NCBI GenBank assembly: GCA_003117195.1
Contig: BDSI01000008.1
Span: 248,001-312,000, forward strand
Direction of reading: 5' to 3'
DNA from: Eudorina sp. 2006-703-Eu-15
Taxonomy: Eukaryota > Chlorophyta > Chlorophyceae > Chlamydomonadales > Volvocaceae
Length of the DNA stretch: 64,000 nt
This document shows positions 13,001-24,022 of the stretch, piece after piece. Made by a program: the position numbers and the translations under genes. The notes beneath the pieces are model-generated. The model had not been told where the DNA came from. It was given only the letters and a program-made list of their open reading frames with translations, and searched no databases. Each line of letters opens with the position of its first letter. Positions within the stretch are counted from its first letter, which is position 1.

Positions 13001-13796
13001 CCTCATCCGTGCTCTGCCAATCAGTGTAGCTCAACGTCGCGTACCTATACGGTACGCAAGACCCACGCACACCCGCGCGCCCTTGTCTGGGGGTGCACCG
13101 CCGTACCCGCCCACTCACCCTACAAATTGGACGTTGTCGCATCGCTGGGGATTTGGGTACAGTCAATTCTTCACCGGACCTTTGCTCTGGCATCAGCGCA
13201 GTATGCATACATCTACCGACTTTCTACACAGCCACCCACACACGCACCCGCACACCCACACACCCACGCACGCACGCACGCCCACTCGTCCTCCCTGTGA
13301 ACCCTGACCTGCAGATGCGAGCAGTTTGTCAACGGGCGCGAGGGCCGCGAGATCGCGTCAGCCCCCAATTACAAGAACTTGTACGGCGCCTTCACGATGC
13401 ACCTCCTGACGCTGCATAGCTACGCGCTGATCGGCCCCGAAACCATCAAGAGGTGCGAGACAGCGAAAGCCGTCGCAGGATGGATGCGTTTGTCTGCCCT
13501 CACCTGGCCCGTCGGCTTGTCCTTTCCCGTGTCATATAATTTATCACTCGTCCGTTCCCGTTCCCGGAACTTCCACCCTTACCGGCCACCGCTTATCACT
13601 CGGGCGCGGTATTCGTCTCTCGCTGCGATGCCGATGCCGCCTCCTACGTGCCCTGGTCAGGTGCCTGAGCCGCCTGGTGGAGCTGCGCGACGCCCACATG
13701 CAGCAGCAGCAGCGGCAGCGGCCGCAAGCGCAGGAAGAGCAGAAACAGCAGGAGCAGGCGCGACAGCAGCAGCAGCAGCAGCTGCTGCTGCTCTGA
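3921..13796 (+). CDS. Su(z)12/EMF2-type VEFS-box protein, PRC2 core subunit (5' end uncertain)
   Basis: Proposed exons: 3921-4383, 4826-4972, 5412-6166, 6816-8364, 9056-10917, 11344-11658, 12416-12500, 12649-12733, 13315-13452 and 13661-13796 (TGA). Phases agree at every join and the total, 5535 nt, is divisible by three (1844 residues from 3921). Around residue 628-650 a C2H2 finger (LRCVICC...HIRCCH) is followed by a LDFVWEE segment like that of plant EMF2. The VEFS box is split over the last six exons: FRYPRVFVHSRS, an acidic DSESETEDEEER, AEQQMMVMWDRF, RCEQFVNG and MHLLTLHSYALIGPETIKRC line up with the plant acidic-W/M box. In known PRC2 this subunit supports H3K27 methylation by E(z). 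Plant relatives are about 600-700 residues; here poly-Ala, Gly, Gln and Asp blocks nearly triple the length. Exons 1-3 show only weak similarity, and the start codon was not found. Confidence 0.82.
4761..4800. repeat. perfect 20-bp tandem duplication
   Basis: Bases 4761-4780 are repeated exactly at 4781-4800, in the intron just before the proposed second exon of the VEFS-box gene. Confidence 0.9.
12298..12402. repeat. pyrimidine-rich minisatellite before a VEFS exon
   Basis: About nine degenerate copies of a 12-bp cgcccttatcgc/cctcgccc unit occupy the end of the intron 11659-12415, just upstream of the acceptor at 12415. One strand is strongly C/T-rich, so the array may act as an extended polypyrimidine tract. 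Confidence 0.7.
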
Positions 13797-14010
13797 CCGC
13801 AGGAGCAGCAAGTGCGGGAGCGGCAGGCGCAGCAGCAGCAGCAGTAGGCGCGACAGCACCACGGGGAGCGGCAGGCAGCCCCGGGGCAGATCCAGCAGGT
13901 GCGTGACCGGGGGAAAGCAGCAGGAACAGCAGCTGCTGCAACCAAAACCGAAACTGCACCAGCAGCCGCAGCAATCGCAGCAGCCGTCAGGGTGCACTGC
14001 TCAGTAGTCG
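13797..14010 (+). other. Gln-codon-rich sequence continuing past the VEFS-box stop
   Basis: After the TGA at 13794-13796 the same frame continues as Gln/Arg-rich codons (PQEQQVRERQAQQQQQ), meets TAG, and then continues with more Gln-rich codons. A further Q-rich stretch sits in a shifted frame near 13915-13985. It looks like former or facultative coding sequence, or an expanded CAG array in the 3' UTR. No donor that would splice out the first stop is apparent. Confidence 0.45.
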
Positions 14011-15980
14011 AGCCGGCAAGCTCCGCGATAGCCTGCAATCAGGTAGTCTGGTCGCAGGAGACGGAGGTCAAGGGGCACGGCCCAACGTGGGCTGACTGGA
14101 CTAGTTCATGAGTCTTGGGTGTCTTGACCCATTGGCAGGGGTGTCGCGGTTTGGGTTCGCGGTTTGGTTTCGGTGCATTGGCGCTGCAGCCCGACAGCCC
14201 TCCCGGGGGAAGCCCGACGCAGACCGACCGAGAGCACATGTCTGCATCTGCATCTTGATAAGTTACTATGTTCGTTTGTTCGTCAATTTGTTGGTTTGTT
14301 CGGGCGCAGTTAGTTCATTTGTTCGTTCACAGTAAAGCTCGCCGGGCCGCCAAGTGTCGTCGGACAGTTTGTACGTGCAGTGCGTCGTACCTTGGGGGCA
14401 ACGGTAGGCAGGTCCAGGTTGGGGATCCCGAAGGGCAAAGAGCTGTGACGAGGCGAGTCAGGAAATGAGCCCCTGCAACGATTCTCTGGGGTGTGCTGCA
14501 GCCGCCCACGTTGCAGCCGCCGCAGCCATCGGCACATGACCATGTTCAGGCGGGAGGGTTGCCCCATCCGCGTATTCATTTCAGGGTTCGGGGATTTCAG
14601 GAGAGGCGGCGGTTGAGCGAGGCGGCTGAGCGAGAAGTGGACGGTCGACGGCAGGCGGGTGGTGTTTGGAGGAGTTCTTCTCATCCCAAATCAACTTCAT
14701 TGGTGTCGTTCTGTGTCACGGCTTCCTGTAGCAATGGTGTTGGGGAGACGATGAGAAGGCTGGCAAGGCTGGGCGGTGGCGGCGGTCCAGGGAAAGCTTA
14801 CGAATTTGCTGGGCGTAGAAATGGGCTGCCAACGAAACCGCCAACGGATGGGCCGCCAACGAAACAGCCAACGGATGGGTAGTGCCGCCTACTCACGTGG
14901 AGAGGGGAGGGGTCCCGCAGCTTTCTCGTACGGCAAGTTCCTGTGCCGCTACGTGCTCCTGACGGACGGCCATGCCACCGAAATCAGACCGCTCACTGCT
15001 GGGCCCTTCGGGATCGGCCCCAAACCCCCAACTGTTTCTTTTTAACCCCCAATGCCTAGACCCCTCTTTTGTTTTGCTTTTGGGGCGCCCCTCTCTTTCT
15101 CGGCGCTGTTTTCACTTTTTCCGCACAATCTTCCTCCCTGTCTGTGTTTTTAATGCCGATTTTGCCTGTGGGCCAAAAGGTGATTACCCATGATGCCCAT
15201 GGGTCGGCACGAACTCATTTAACCTTGTTTTTTAGGCCACGTGAAGCTGCGGAGTTTGCACGCGGCAAGTGCCTTCGGGGCGAGGAGCGCATGATTTCAA
15301 ATCGGACGCGGCGTCCGACTGATGGCCGCAGCGGAATGCTGTCTGGTCCCCAATGCGGTTTAGGGCTTCATGTCATCGGTTTCCGTTCCAGCATCCGGCG
15401 GGTCGGGGGCCGTACAATCGAGGTGCGACGCGGCCCTGTCGATCCCCTGGATCGGCGCGTGCTCAAGAGTCGGGCGGGACACACGATGTGGGTTGCGAGG
15501 AATGTCGTACAGGAGCCAGCGCCGGGGGGTGAGCCGGCGCTATCGTGTGGGCGGACGCCCAGTCGCCCACGGTGCCGTACAGGCACAAGTGCTAGGAACG
15601 GTGACATGATGAGGGGCGCTGGGTCTGGCTGGCGGGGCGAGGTCGCGGCGTCCGGGACGCGCCGTGGCGTCCGACGGTGAAGCCAGATGTTGCGCACGCT
15701 TGGACCACCCTGCAGCCACGGGTGTATGTGTGTTGAACGCGGGGCACCCGCCCGCGTGTGTATCCTGCAGCGGAGGGCGGACCTGCCGAGAAAGGACCGT
15801 CGGTGCAGTCACGTGTGTTGGTGTGTAGGTGTCGAGGATTTAGTTACTTGACGTGTCCTTCGACGACTGCGCAGTTGCACCGTACCCGGGTGTTGCAGGC
15901 GTCATGGTCATTTCTTTCCGTGTACATCTGTCCGGAACTGCAGACGACTCCCAAGTGGTTCGGGGGGTCTGGTGCGGTTT

Positions 15981-16176
15981 CCAGGAGAGGCAATGCTGGC
16001 ACGCTGGTTACCTGGTGTGTTGGCCGGTGTGGCTGCACGACCCCCCTCCCCCCGCGGGCGCTGGAAGATGGGTGCACAGTCCCTGGTAGGGTTTGATGAG
16101 ATGAGGCGCCTACGAGCCATCTGGGCCCGTTGGAACGCCCGGTCGGGAGTAAGGGTCCACCTTGTAACGGTTACAT
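15981..16176 (+). repeat. dispersed repeat, copy A
   Basis: This segment shares an ordered series of blocks with 23854-24022: caggagaggca, tgtgttggccggt-tggctgca, gatgggtgc-cagtcc, gatgagatgaggcgcctac and ttgtaacggttaca. Spacing between blocks varies by indels. No open reading frame is shared, so it is probably a fragment of an old non-coding transposon. Confidence 0.75.
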
Positions 16177-16612
16177 CCGCTCCGTTGGCCGCTTGGCCCG
16201 CCTCTGAGAAGGACTTCGCGACTCGGTTGCTTTCGTTCCATAAGCTGCACAGTGCCGTGTGTAACAGAAACGGCAAGTGATGCTGTTCGGGCAGGAAAGG
16301 GAGAGGGGACCTAAGAGGACATAGGGCCGATGGTCGCAAATAGGAACTCGCGGTGTGTCATCGCATATACGTACGCATACATTTATACGCGCATGATATC
16401 ATCTCGTGCGCAACCTAGGCAGTTGGGCGCACTTCTTCCGCATTCGGGATCCGGCCCTCCAGGCGGCCTCCGCCGTATTCATGCAACCGTTTGCAGCTTG
16501 TCACACTTTCGCAGGGTAATCTGTGCTAGTGGCAAACCCTGCAATATCACTTCATCTTCCGCGTTTTTTTAGTTTAAACTGAAAAGGTATAGTGATAGAT
16601 TGGTTTCGTAAA

Positions 16613-19600
16613 ATGCAACTCACGCAGGCGAGGACTACCTGCACGCGCGAAACGTGCAAACCACGCAAATGCCTGACAATGAACTTGCGACGGTTAAAAC
16701 ATATGCCATTTTCTTCAGCCTCGCGACTTGGCCATCGTGCTTGCACTCGCGCGAAGCTTGACCAAGCAGATGTAACTGTCGAAAATTCAACCAGCGACAT
16801 AGCTGTTGAGAGAGTAAGCAACAGCGGAGGCAGCCGGAAGGCGTTTGCCAAGGTAAACTGATGCGATGCAGTCAGCTCGGCAGCTACCTGCAAACGAAGG
16901 GCGCTTGAAAGTATCAAACTCTCACCTTGAACATCTGCAATACAATATGTCAACAGGCATTTACGTCGCTTCTGGGTTTGAAGCTGGCCCGGCCCGAGGA
17001 CCTGGACCCGGAGACCCTGCGCGACCCGCCCTTCGCACGTTACCAGGTCCCCGCCTCGGATCTGGTTGTACAGCAGCTGCGGCCGTATTTCCTCAACCGC
17101 ACCTACACAGACACAGATGTGAGGAAAGGGCGCAACGCATCCTGGAATTTGGGGTGCACCGCTCCTGACCGCGGGTTGCAACGGAACGTGTCCCTCCGTC
17201 CCGTCCACCCGTGTCACTTACCAACACCCCTGGCGAGGTCCAAGTGGAGCATAAGCCCAAAGCGAACCTGGTCAAACCCTGCCCATGCTGAGGGAGGTGG
17301 TGCGCCTTCACACAGAACCCCATCCCAACGCCACGAATCACGGCCCCGTGCTTCCTTCCTGGGCATTCGGCACCTCCTCTTCCGTCTCACACCTTACCTG
17401 TCTGGGCCTTTTTCGCTTTCACCGCGTCCCCGCTCGCATCTGCATCTGACCCATATCACCACCAGCCCTCCTTCCTAACCACACAATCCGCATCTCACAC
17501 CACAACCGCAGTCTACATGCACGCTCGTATACTCCTACCGCGACCCCCGCGTCGTGCATGCACCCTACCGGTGCCCTTCTCTCTTCAATTTAACCATTTC
17601 TCTCCCGACCCAGGTTGGCTACCTGGCTTTCTTCTCGGCGATGCACCTGGTGGCGCTCATCGGGGGGCCGCTGACCTTCAGCTGGGACGCACTGGAGGTG
17701 TGCCTGGCAGGGTGGGTGCGGGACTGCGGGGCGGGGCGGGGCGGGGCGGGGCGGGGCGGGGGTGCGGGGTTGGGTGCGGTTCACGACCCGTGGTGGGGCA
17801 GCCTGTACGGACTGACCTGCACGGACTGACCTGTACTAGCTTACCTGTACGAGCTGACCTGTACGGACTAACCATGAAGAACGAACAGACGGACGGGTCT
17901 AGTGTCACAGCCTCAGGGGTGGTTGTTGCTTATGCACGGGCACAGTCTGGGTCTGCCTTCACGATGCACCACGGGGGCGTGATGAGGCTCTCATGAGCAA
18001 CCGTGCGGTTTGGGGCGACAGCATCTGGACAGCATCTGGACTCGTGAAGGCAATCCGGCAGAGACGCACCGCCCGCCGCGCCACTCGCCGCGCCACTCGC
18101 CGCGCGACTCGCCGCGCCACTCGCCGCGCGACTCGCCGCGCCACTCGCCGCGCGACTCGCCGCGCCACTCGCCGCGCGACTCGCCGCGCCACTCGCCGCG
18201 CGACTCGCCGCGCCACTCGCCGCGCAGGTACGTGCTGACCGGCATGCTGGGCATCTCGGTGAGCTACCACCGGCAGCTCAGCCACAAGTCCTTCCGCTGC
18301 GTGAAGCCGCTCGAGTACTTCCTGGCCTACTGCGGGGCCCTGGCCTTCGAGGGCGACCCGGTGGAGTGGGTGAGAGCGGGAGGGGGCCGGGGGCGGGGGC
18401 GGAGCGCTTTGTCAGCGCGGTCGGCTGGAATCGTGCGTCATCCGTCACCCACCTTGCCCCCTCCTTGCCCCCTCCGCTTGCCTCCCTCTCGCATTGTCGA
18501 TTGAGCCTGCAGAACCGCGCCTGCCTTTTGTTCCCTTCCTTCTCCCTCCCCTCCCTCCCTTCTCCCTCCCCTCCCTCCCTTCTCCCTCCCCTCCCTCCCT
18601 TCTCCCTCCCCTCCCTCCGTTCCCCTCCTGTCTCCTCCCTCCCTCCTTCATCCTCCTCCTCCCTCCCACCCTCCCTCCTTCATCCTCCTGCTCCCTCGCG
18701 CCCTCTCCCTCCCTCCTTGCACCCGCCAGAGCAAGATGCACCGGTGGCACCACATGCACTCCGACACCCCCGCCGACCGCCACTCCCCGCGGGATGGCAT
18801 CTGGCACTCCCACATGGGCTGGCTCTTTGATGAGGCCCTCAACAGCACCAGGTACGGCAGGCGTACGGCACCGTAAATAGCCGCGCCATGGATATGGGGG
18901 CCAGTGGTTGGTCAGGGGAGGGGGTGGGGCGTTACGATGGGTGCCGGGTACTGGGTACGGGGTTTGGGGTAGGGCGTGCTGTACAGCAGGTACGGTAGGG
19001 CCTTTCCACCGGGGGTTTGGGGTTGGGTTGCAGCAGGCGGGGCCGCTCTGCACGCAAACCGCGACAGCAGCGGAAGCACGACCGTAGAGGGGTTGCCCGG
19101 CGGAGCGGCGAGGAACTCCACGCTGGGTTGGGCGAGGGGCCCGAGTACGACCCTCTGCCAGCTGTGAGTCCCAGCCCGCCATCCTAGCTGCACCGCCTCC
19201 CAGCCTCGCCGCCCGTCCATCATCACGGTACCTGCCCGGCCTCATCGGTCATCGTATGACACCCTGGGCCCGAGTCGAGTCTCTATCGGATATTCGCTCT
19301 GGCAGCAGCGCTAAGTGTGAATACATGTCCACCAATTTCCTATTACCCCCTGTTCATTTCTTTTTTTAACTTAACTCCCCCTGCCCGACTGCTCTCCAGG
19401 CGCGACGCCAACGGGAACATGAAGGACAGCCTGTCCGCCCCCTGGTTCTACAAGGAGTCCCCCGAGTTCTACGGCTGGCTGCGGGAGACCTACATGTACC
19501 ACCAGCTGGGCCAGGCCGCCTTCCTGTACCTGCTGGGGGGCGCCCCCTACCTGGTGTGGGGCTTCGTCATCCGGGTGCTGTTCACCATGTGAGAGGGGGA

Positions 19601-20930
19601 CGTGGTCAAAGGGCGGCCGGAAGGGGGGGGCGCTGGAGGGGCGACGGGTCAAAGGGCGGCGGGGGCTGTTGTGGGTTGGGGGTTAGGGGCAACGGGTTGG
19701 GGCGCGAGAGGGGGCGGAGAGGGGCGGGGCCGTCGGTGACACGGCAAGTGGCTGAGGGGGCAAAATCCCGACGACAGATGGATGCGGTACAGGTCAAGGG
19801 CATGGTGTAGGCAAGGGCAGGCAAGGGCAGGGGGCGGGGTTGCTGTACAATTCCATTTGGCGCTCTATCGGCGCACTTGGCGTCACACCCACCGTTGCCG
19901 CAGTACTGATCCCCCTGGGTGCAGCCCGACTGCTGATTTCCTGACCTTCTGCCGTATTGTCGTATCGCCGTGCCTCTCTACGACCGCTCAGGCACATGAC
20001 CTGGCTGGTCAACAGCGCCGTCCACATCTGGGGCGAGCAGCGGTGAGTAGCAACATCCAGTACCGGGAACTCCCTGTCAGTGCGGCTGGCCTTGATACAG
20101 CGAACAGCGTGCATCTATGGTTTAGTTGTGGACGGGGAACAGCAGGGCCGTGAGAGGCGGCCCTTGGTTACCCCATTGGGGCTGCCACCGGGTCTTACGC
20201 CATGGTCATGGCCGAATCCAATCCTCCGTCTCCGCTTGTCTGGTTTGGTTTCTTCGCTGTCGGCCCCAGCCTCCAATCCCGCCGCCTCCACGCCCCGGCC
20301 CCTCCCCCGCTCCCAACTCCCCTCCCCCGCTCCCGGCATCTTGCCGCCGTACAGGTACCAGTCGGGCGACAACTCGCGCAACAACTGGATCGTGGGATTG
20401 CTGGTCTTCGGTGACGGGTGAGGGCGTGTGGCCCGGGGGGCGTGCCCCAGTGCCGTGGCCCCGTGCGCCTCCTCTTCCGCCTTATCGGTCCCCTTCCTCT
20501 CGCTCCTGTCCCCGCGCAGGCACCACAACAACCACCACGCGTTCGAGTACTCAGCGGCGCATGGCCTTGAGTGGTGGGAGGTGAGACGATAGGCCTTGTG
20601 GTAACAACCTGGACAATTTCGGGTGCTAACGGACGGGCAGGCGGGCGGGCGAGCGGGCGGGCGTGCGCGCGGGCGGGCGGGGAACCCAAATGGATCCGGA
20701 GGGAGAGGGCAATTACGCGTGAAGTCGAGAAGCACACGCTTGCCTTCATGCTTACACCAGCCGCGAACGCGCGCCCCCGCGTGATACGGCGCCGTACACC
20801 TTCGCAGATCGACATGTCGTACTACTTCATCCGCACACTGGAGGTGCTGGGTCTGGCCTGGGACGTCAAGCGCCCCTCGCCGACCCAGCTGGCCGCCAAG
20901 CGCATCGTGCGGGACGCCCCGGCCGCGTAA
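16613..20930 (+). CDS. FAD5: plastid-type acyl-lipid desaturase (FAD5 / Delta9-type family)
   Basis: Ten exons: 16613-16852, 16957-17118, 17614-17711, 18228-18369, 18730-18851, 19400-19588, 19992-20042, 20355-20417, 20520-20580 and 20808-20930 (TAA). All joins keep phase and the 1251 nt encode 416 residues. The three di-iron histidine boxes are intact: HRQLSH (181-186), HRWHH (218-222) and HNNHH (358-362), each in the usual context (GDPVEW; DRHSPRDGIWHSHMGW; NSRNNW). Hydrophobic segments around residues 135-160 and 255-290 fit the membrane helices. Residues 1 to about 80 are rich in Arg, Lys, Ser and Thr and poor in acids, as in a chloroplast transit peptide. In plants and Chlamydomonas, FAD5 introduces the first double bond into palmitate on plastid MGDG. 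A cytosolic acyl-CoA Delta9 desaturase is the alternative. The start at 16613 is the first Met of an exon that splices in phase. Confidence 0.92.
17785..17875. repeat. short tandem repeat in desaturase intron
   Basis: Five degenerate copies of a roughly 14-bp unit (gtacggactgacct and variants) follow a G-rich ggggc run at 17724-17760, within the intron 17712-18227. Confidence 0.6.
18070..18225. repeat. 24-bp minisatellite running into a splice acceptor
   Basis: About six copies of a 24-bp unit made of two near-identical 12-mers (cgccgcgccact / cgccgcgcgact) fill the 3' part of the intron 17712-18227. The acceptor of the HRQLSH exon lies in the last, mutated unit (cgccgcgcag). All frames are open through the array on both strands, which creates spurious Arg/Ser/Pro-rich reading frames. 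Confidence 0.85.
18535..18720. repeat. CT-rich satellite in desaturase intron
   Basis: A repeated ccctcccttctccctcccct unit, then looser CT-rich sequence, precedes the acceptor at 18729. It forms a very long polypyrimidine tract before the HRWHH exon. Confidence 0.75.
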
Positions 20931-22043
20931 CCGATTCGCGGGCGAAGAGGGCCATGCGCTGCACATCTTCAGCGTGCATGGCATGTACATCAAGTACGGC
21001 ATGCCGTGCGTGGTGCCCGGATGGGGGCCATGCCGCACAAGCGGATGATGAGGTCAACAGAGCGCAATTGAGTCGGCGAGCTCTGGAGGATCGGTCCGAA
21101 GATCAGGACCCACGGGTCCGAGGAGACAACGGTGGGTACGTGCTGTGGGGTTTGGTGTGATAGGCTTATGGGCAGTCCTCCGGACCCCGATGCGGCGGCA
21201 TGAGGAGAGAGGGACGTGGAGGGTGCCGAGTCCGAGTCTGAGATCGGCTGGAAGGGCGGAGGGAGAGAGGCGGAGGCGGCCTGGGCGGCGGATACATGAC
21301 ACGAGTAGGTTACGGTTGGTTGGTTGGTTGGTCAGTTGGTTGATCGTTGCGACCAGGAGTCCAGGACACGACCACAGGAGGGATTAGTCTGGGGGGATGC
21401 GCTCACACCACGCAGGTGAGTTCTGGATGAATTGTGGATGGAGCCGAGGTGGTAACAGTGGCTGTGATGATCGTCGCTGTGGGGACGGTGACACCCAAGA
21501 GAAGTGGTTGGTAAAGCCAGCATCGTACTTCGTTCGTATGGGTGGGAGGATGATGCGTGTGTGAGGAGAGATGTGAGGCCGAAGAGCGAAGACACAGTGG
21601 TGAAAAGTGTGAAAAGAAAAGACGGTGCAGGTAGCGCTGATTTCATTATCTATACGTGTTTTGGAGGTAGAGAGTGTGCAACGAGGGCGGATTGGTGCGC
21701 GTTGATGGGCGGGTGTACGACAGGTGTACGGCCAGTGTAGGGCAGTACACGGCGGCGGCGTGCGGACCCATGGAGCTCGAAAGACCACCCGGCGTGTGGA
21801 CGTCATCCCTTGATTGTGTGCTGAGTTGGGTTGGGAAGGCGTGCATGCAGGGCTTGAAGATCGGAGAGTCGTACAGGTTAAAAAGCGCGGATCTGGGGGG
21901 TTCCCGCTCGGAACGGGCGCGCCATGTTTTGTACGTTTGGACGGCGCGCTATCGTATAGCGCTGGTACCGTAGGGCGGGATGCAGAGCTCGTCGGAAGTA
22001 CGTTGTGATGCTGATCGAGAAGAATAATAAGTTATTATTAAGG

Positions 22044-22066
22044 ATGTTACAGCGGACCCCGCGGGT
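22044..22066 (+). repeat. ATGTTACAG module, copy 1
   Basis: Member of a six-locus family with core ATGTTACAGYGGACCC and a 3' GCGGGT. It is preceded by TTATTATTAAGG, as is the reverse-strand copy at 60964-60985. Confidence 0.75.
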
Positions 22067-22679
22067 GTTGTACTATACATAGACCGATGTGGTTGATGAA
22101 CGATGTGCTGTGAACTAGGTTTCCCCACGGGCCATGAGGGTAAGTCTGGTCCCGAGCGGCGGATTGTCCTGAAGGCCCCCCATGTCATTGGTGCTGGTGA
22201 TTGACGGCGACGGGGAGTGTTCGACTTCCTGTGGGGTCAGGACGACGGCGGCAGGCTACCGTAGTGCCATTGCCGTCCAAACCGGTTCCGGAGCCGCACA
22301 GCTCCATATCCCAGTCGGGCGTCGGGGGTGGTGAACAGTCTGCAGTGTGAGAGTGCGAGGAAGGAGAAGTTTTCAATGGTTGGGCGCGAGAGCACCTTTA
22401 GAGGCCAGATTTTGATCTATTTCTTCTCTTAGCGGGTCAGATGGCCCCGACGCGCTGCCTGGCGATGACGGCTAAAAGCGATCAGGGAGGATTCTGGACG
22501 TCGTCGGGACGCCAGGAGACGGCTCGGAGCGCCAGGGGCGGCTGGCATGAAGGTGGACTCGGGGTGCTCGTCGACGTTTGGTCGAGGTGGAGATCAGGTC
22601 ATTGGAGATTGTGCGATGCCGTCAGGAGGCCAAGGACCAGGACCTGGTCGGTGATGACGGCCGATAGGACTGAGCCGCC

Positions 22680-22825
22680 GCCCGACTCCGCGGCGGAGGC
22701 GGGTGGCTGTGATACCCGACCCTGGGCCGCCCGGCTCCGCGGCGGAGGCGGCCAGCGCGAAGGCCGACCCTGGGCCGACTGACATTGCGGCAGAGGCGGG
22801 TGGCTGTGATACCCGACGAAGCCGG
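22680..22825. repeat. diverged tandem repeat
   Basis: The block gcggaggcgggtggctgtga-tacccgac recurs with variations (starting near 22691, 22745 and 22791) and shares gaccctgggccg between copies. No coding function is evident. Confidence 0.6.
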
Positions 22826-23446
22826 TAACGCGGCATGACAAGACGGCTTGGTCGAGGCCAGTGAAGAGGCCAGGTCTCGGCAGGTAGACTCGCCAACACG
22901 TGGCTGTGTGCGTGTAATGTACGGGGATGTGGTGGAGAGCGGCCCATGGCCCCGTCTGCGCTCCTCCCTACACCCAACGCTGCGTGACCCAGCAACCCGG
23001 GGCGGCTGGGCAATGCCGAGCTCCAACCCTTCAGTCCTGGGGGCTGAGTTAAGCCTGGGGGCGGAAGAAAGGCCCAGGGCTTGAGTGGTACACCAGTCCC
23101 AAACCCCCCGCACGGGCCTGAACTTATTGATGGCTGACGCCATGTGTTCGGGAGGTGGCGTACCATGATGTCAAACAGTCAAAGAGAGGCGAGGAACCAG
23201 GCGGGGCGCGGGGCGTCAATAGCCATGGCGCGGTGATCCGGAGCGACCGAGCGCTCGGCGGCGCCTGGGCATTGCGTGCCTCAACTCCGTTCCGCGCGTC
23301 ACCGCCTTGCCGTACCGGATTTACGGGGCACGGAAGGCAAAGCGGGGGTACGGCTTATTTACCTGTATCAAACTATTACGTGTTTCACGTCCGGCAGCAG
23401 TTTGAGTCCCGTTGCTTGGCTCTGGACCTGAACCGTGATCGTGCAT

Positions 23447-23450
<4 letters not shown>

Positions 23451-23502
<52 letters not shown>
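23451..23502. repeat. (AC)n microsatellite
   Basis: About 26 uninterrupted AC dinucleotides. Confidence 0.95.
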
Positions 23503-23506
<4 letters not shown>

Positions 23507-23853
23507 GGCGCGTTCCTTCACGAAACGCACACCCGATGGCGCCCTCTGCTCCCTGAACGCTGACAGCTTACCGAATTAAACGCGTCCCCAGCCAGCCTGT
23601 CGCGCCTGACGCCGTTCCAGAAGGAGCAGGGCTCCGAAACCCGCCAGGGAGCAGGGACGGGGGTCTTGTGAAGGGGCATGTACCCCTTCCTTTCACCTTA
23701 CGTAAGCACACGGTGCCGTCGTTGCTCCTACGTGGGGCGAACTTTGGGAGGTAAAGGGCAATGCTTCCTGGATCACACCACGTCAGGATGGCCAACTTTG
23801 GTCCGTCGGAAGGCCAAACGGGGCCAAAGGCCAGTCCGAGCTCTTCGCAGAGT

Positions 23854-24022
23854 GCAGGAGAGGCAGACCTGGCGCTTCAGTCTCCTTGTGTGTTGGCCGG
23901 TATGGCTGCATAAAGTCCCCGAGGATGGTGGTGGATGGGTGCGCAGTCCTGATGAGATGAGGCGCCTACAAGGTACGTGTGCCCGTTGGATAGTTCGGTC
24001 CCAAATTGTAACGGTTACATTA
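23854..24022 (+). repeat. dispersed repeat, copy B
   Basis: Collinear with 15981-16176 (see copy A): same blocks in the same order and orientation, including gatgagatgaggcgcctac and the palindromic gtaacggttac. It ends about 300 bases before the Harbinger-like element. Confidence 0.75.

Larger units (their letters stand above)
13797..16612. other. intergenic spacer between the PRC2 and desaturase genes
   Basis: No gene is supported here. The spacer holds the CAG-rich tail after the upstream stop, a 27-bp tandem duplication near 14825-14878 and one copy of a dispersed repeat (15981-16176). Stretches near 14230-14340 and 16300-16620 are less GC-rich. The segment just before 16613 is the likely promoter and 5' UTR of the desaturase gene. 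Confidence 0.5.

Noticed and set aside
13661..13906. Alternative Ala-rich frame for the last PRC2 exon
   Set aside because: It breaks phase with the preceding exon; the chosen frame keeps the conserved IKRC continuation of the VEFS box.
18070..18225. Regularly spaced repeat resembling a CRISPR array
   Set aside because: Units are contiguous with no unique spacers, lie in a eukaryotic intron, and have no cas genes nearby; it is a minisatellite.
22594..23166. 190-codon minus-strand frame
   Set aside because: It overlaps a GC-rich tandem repeat, has no recognisable domain and no consistent splice partners.
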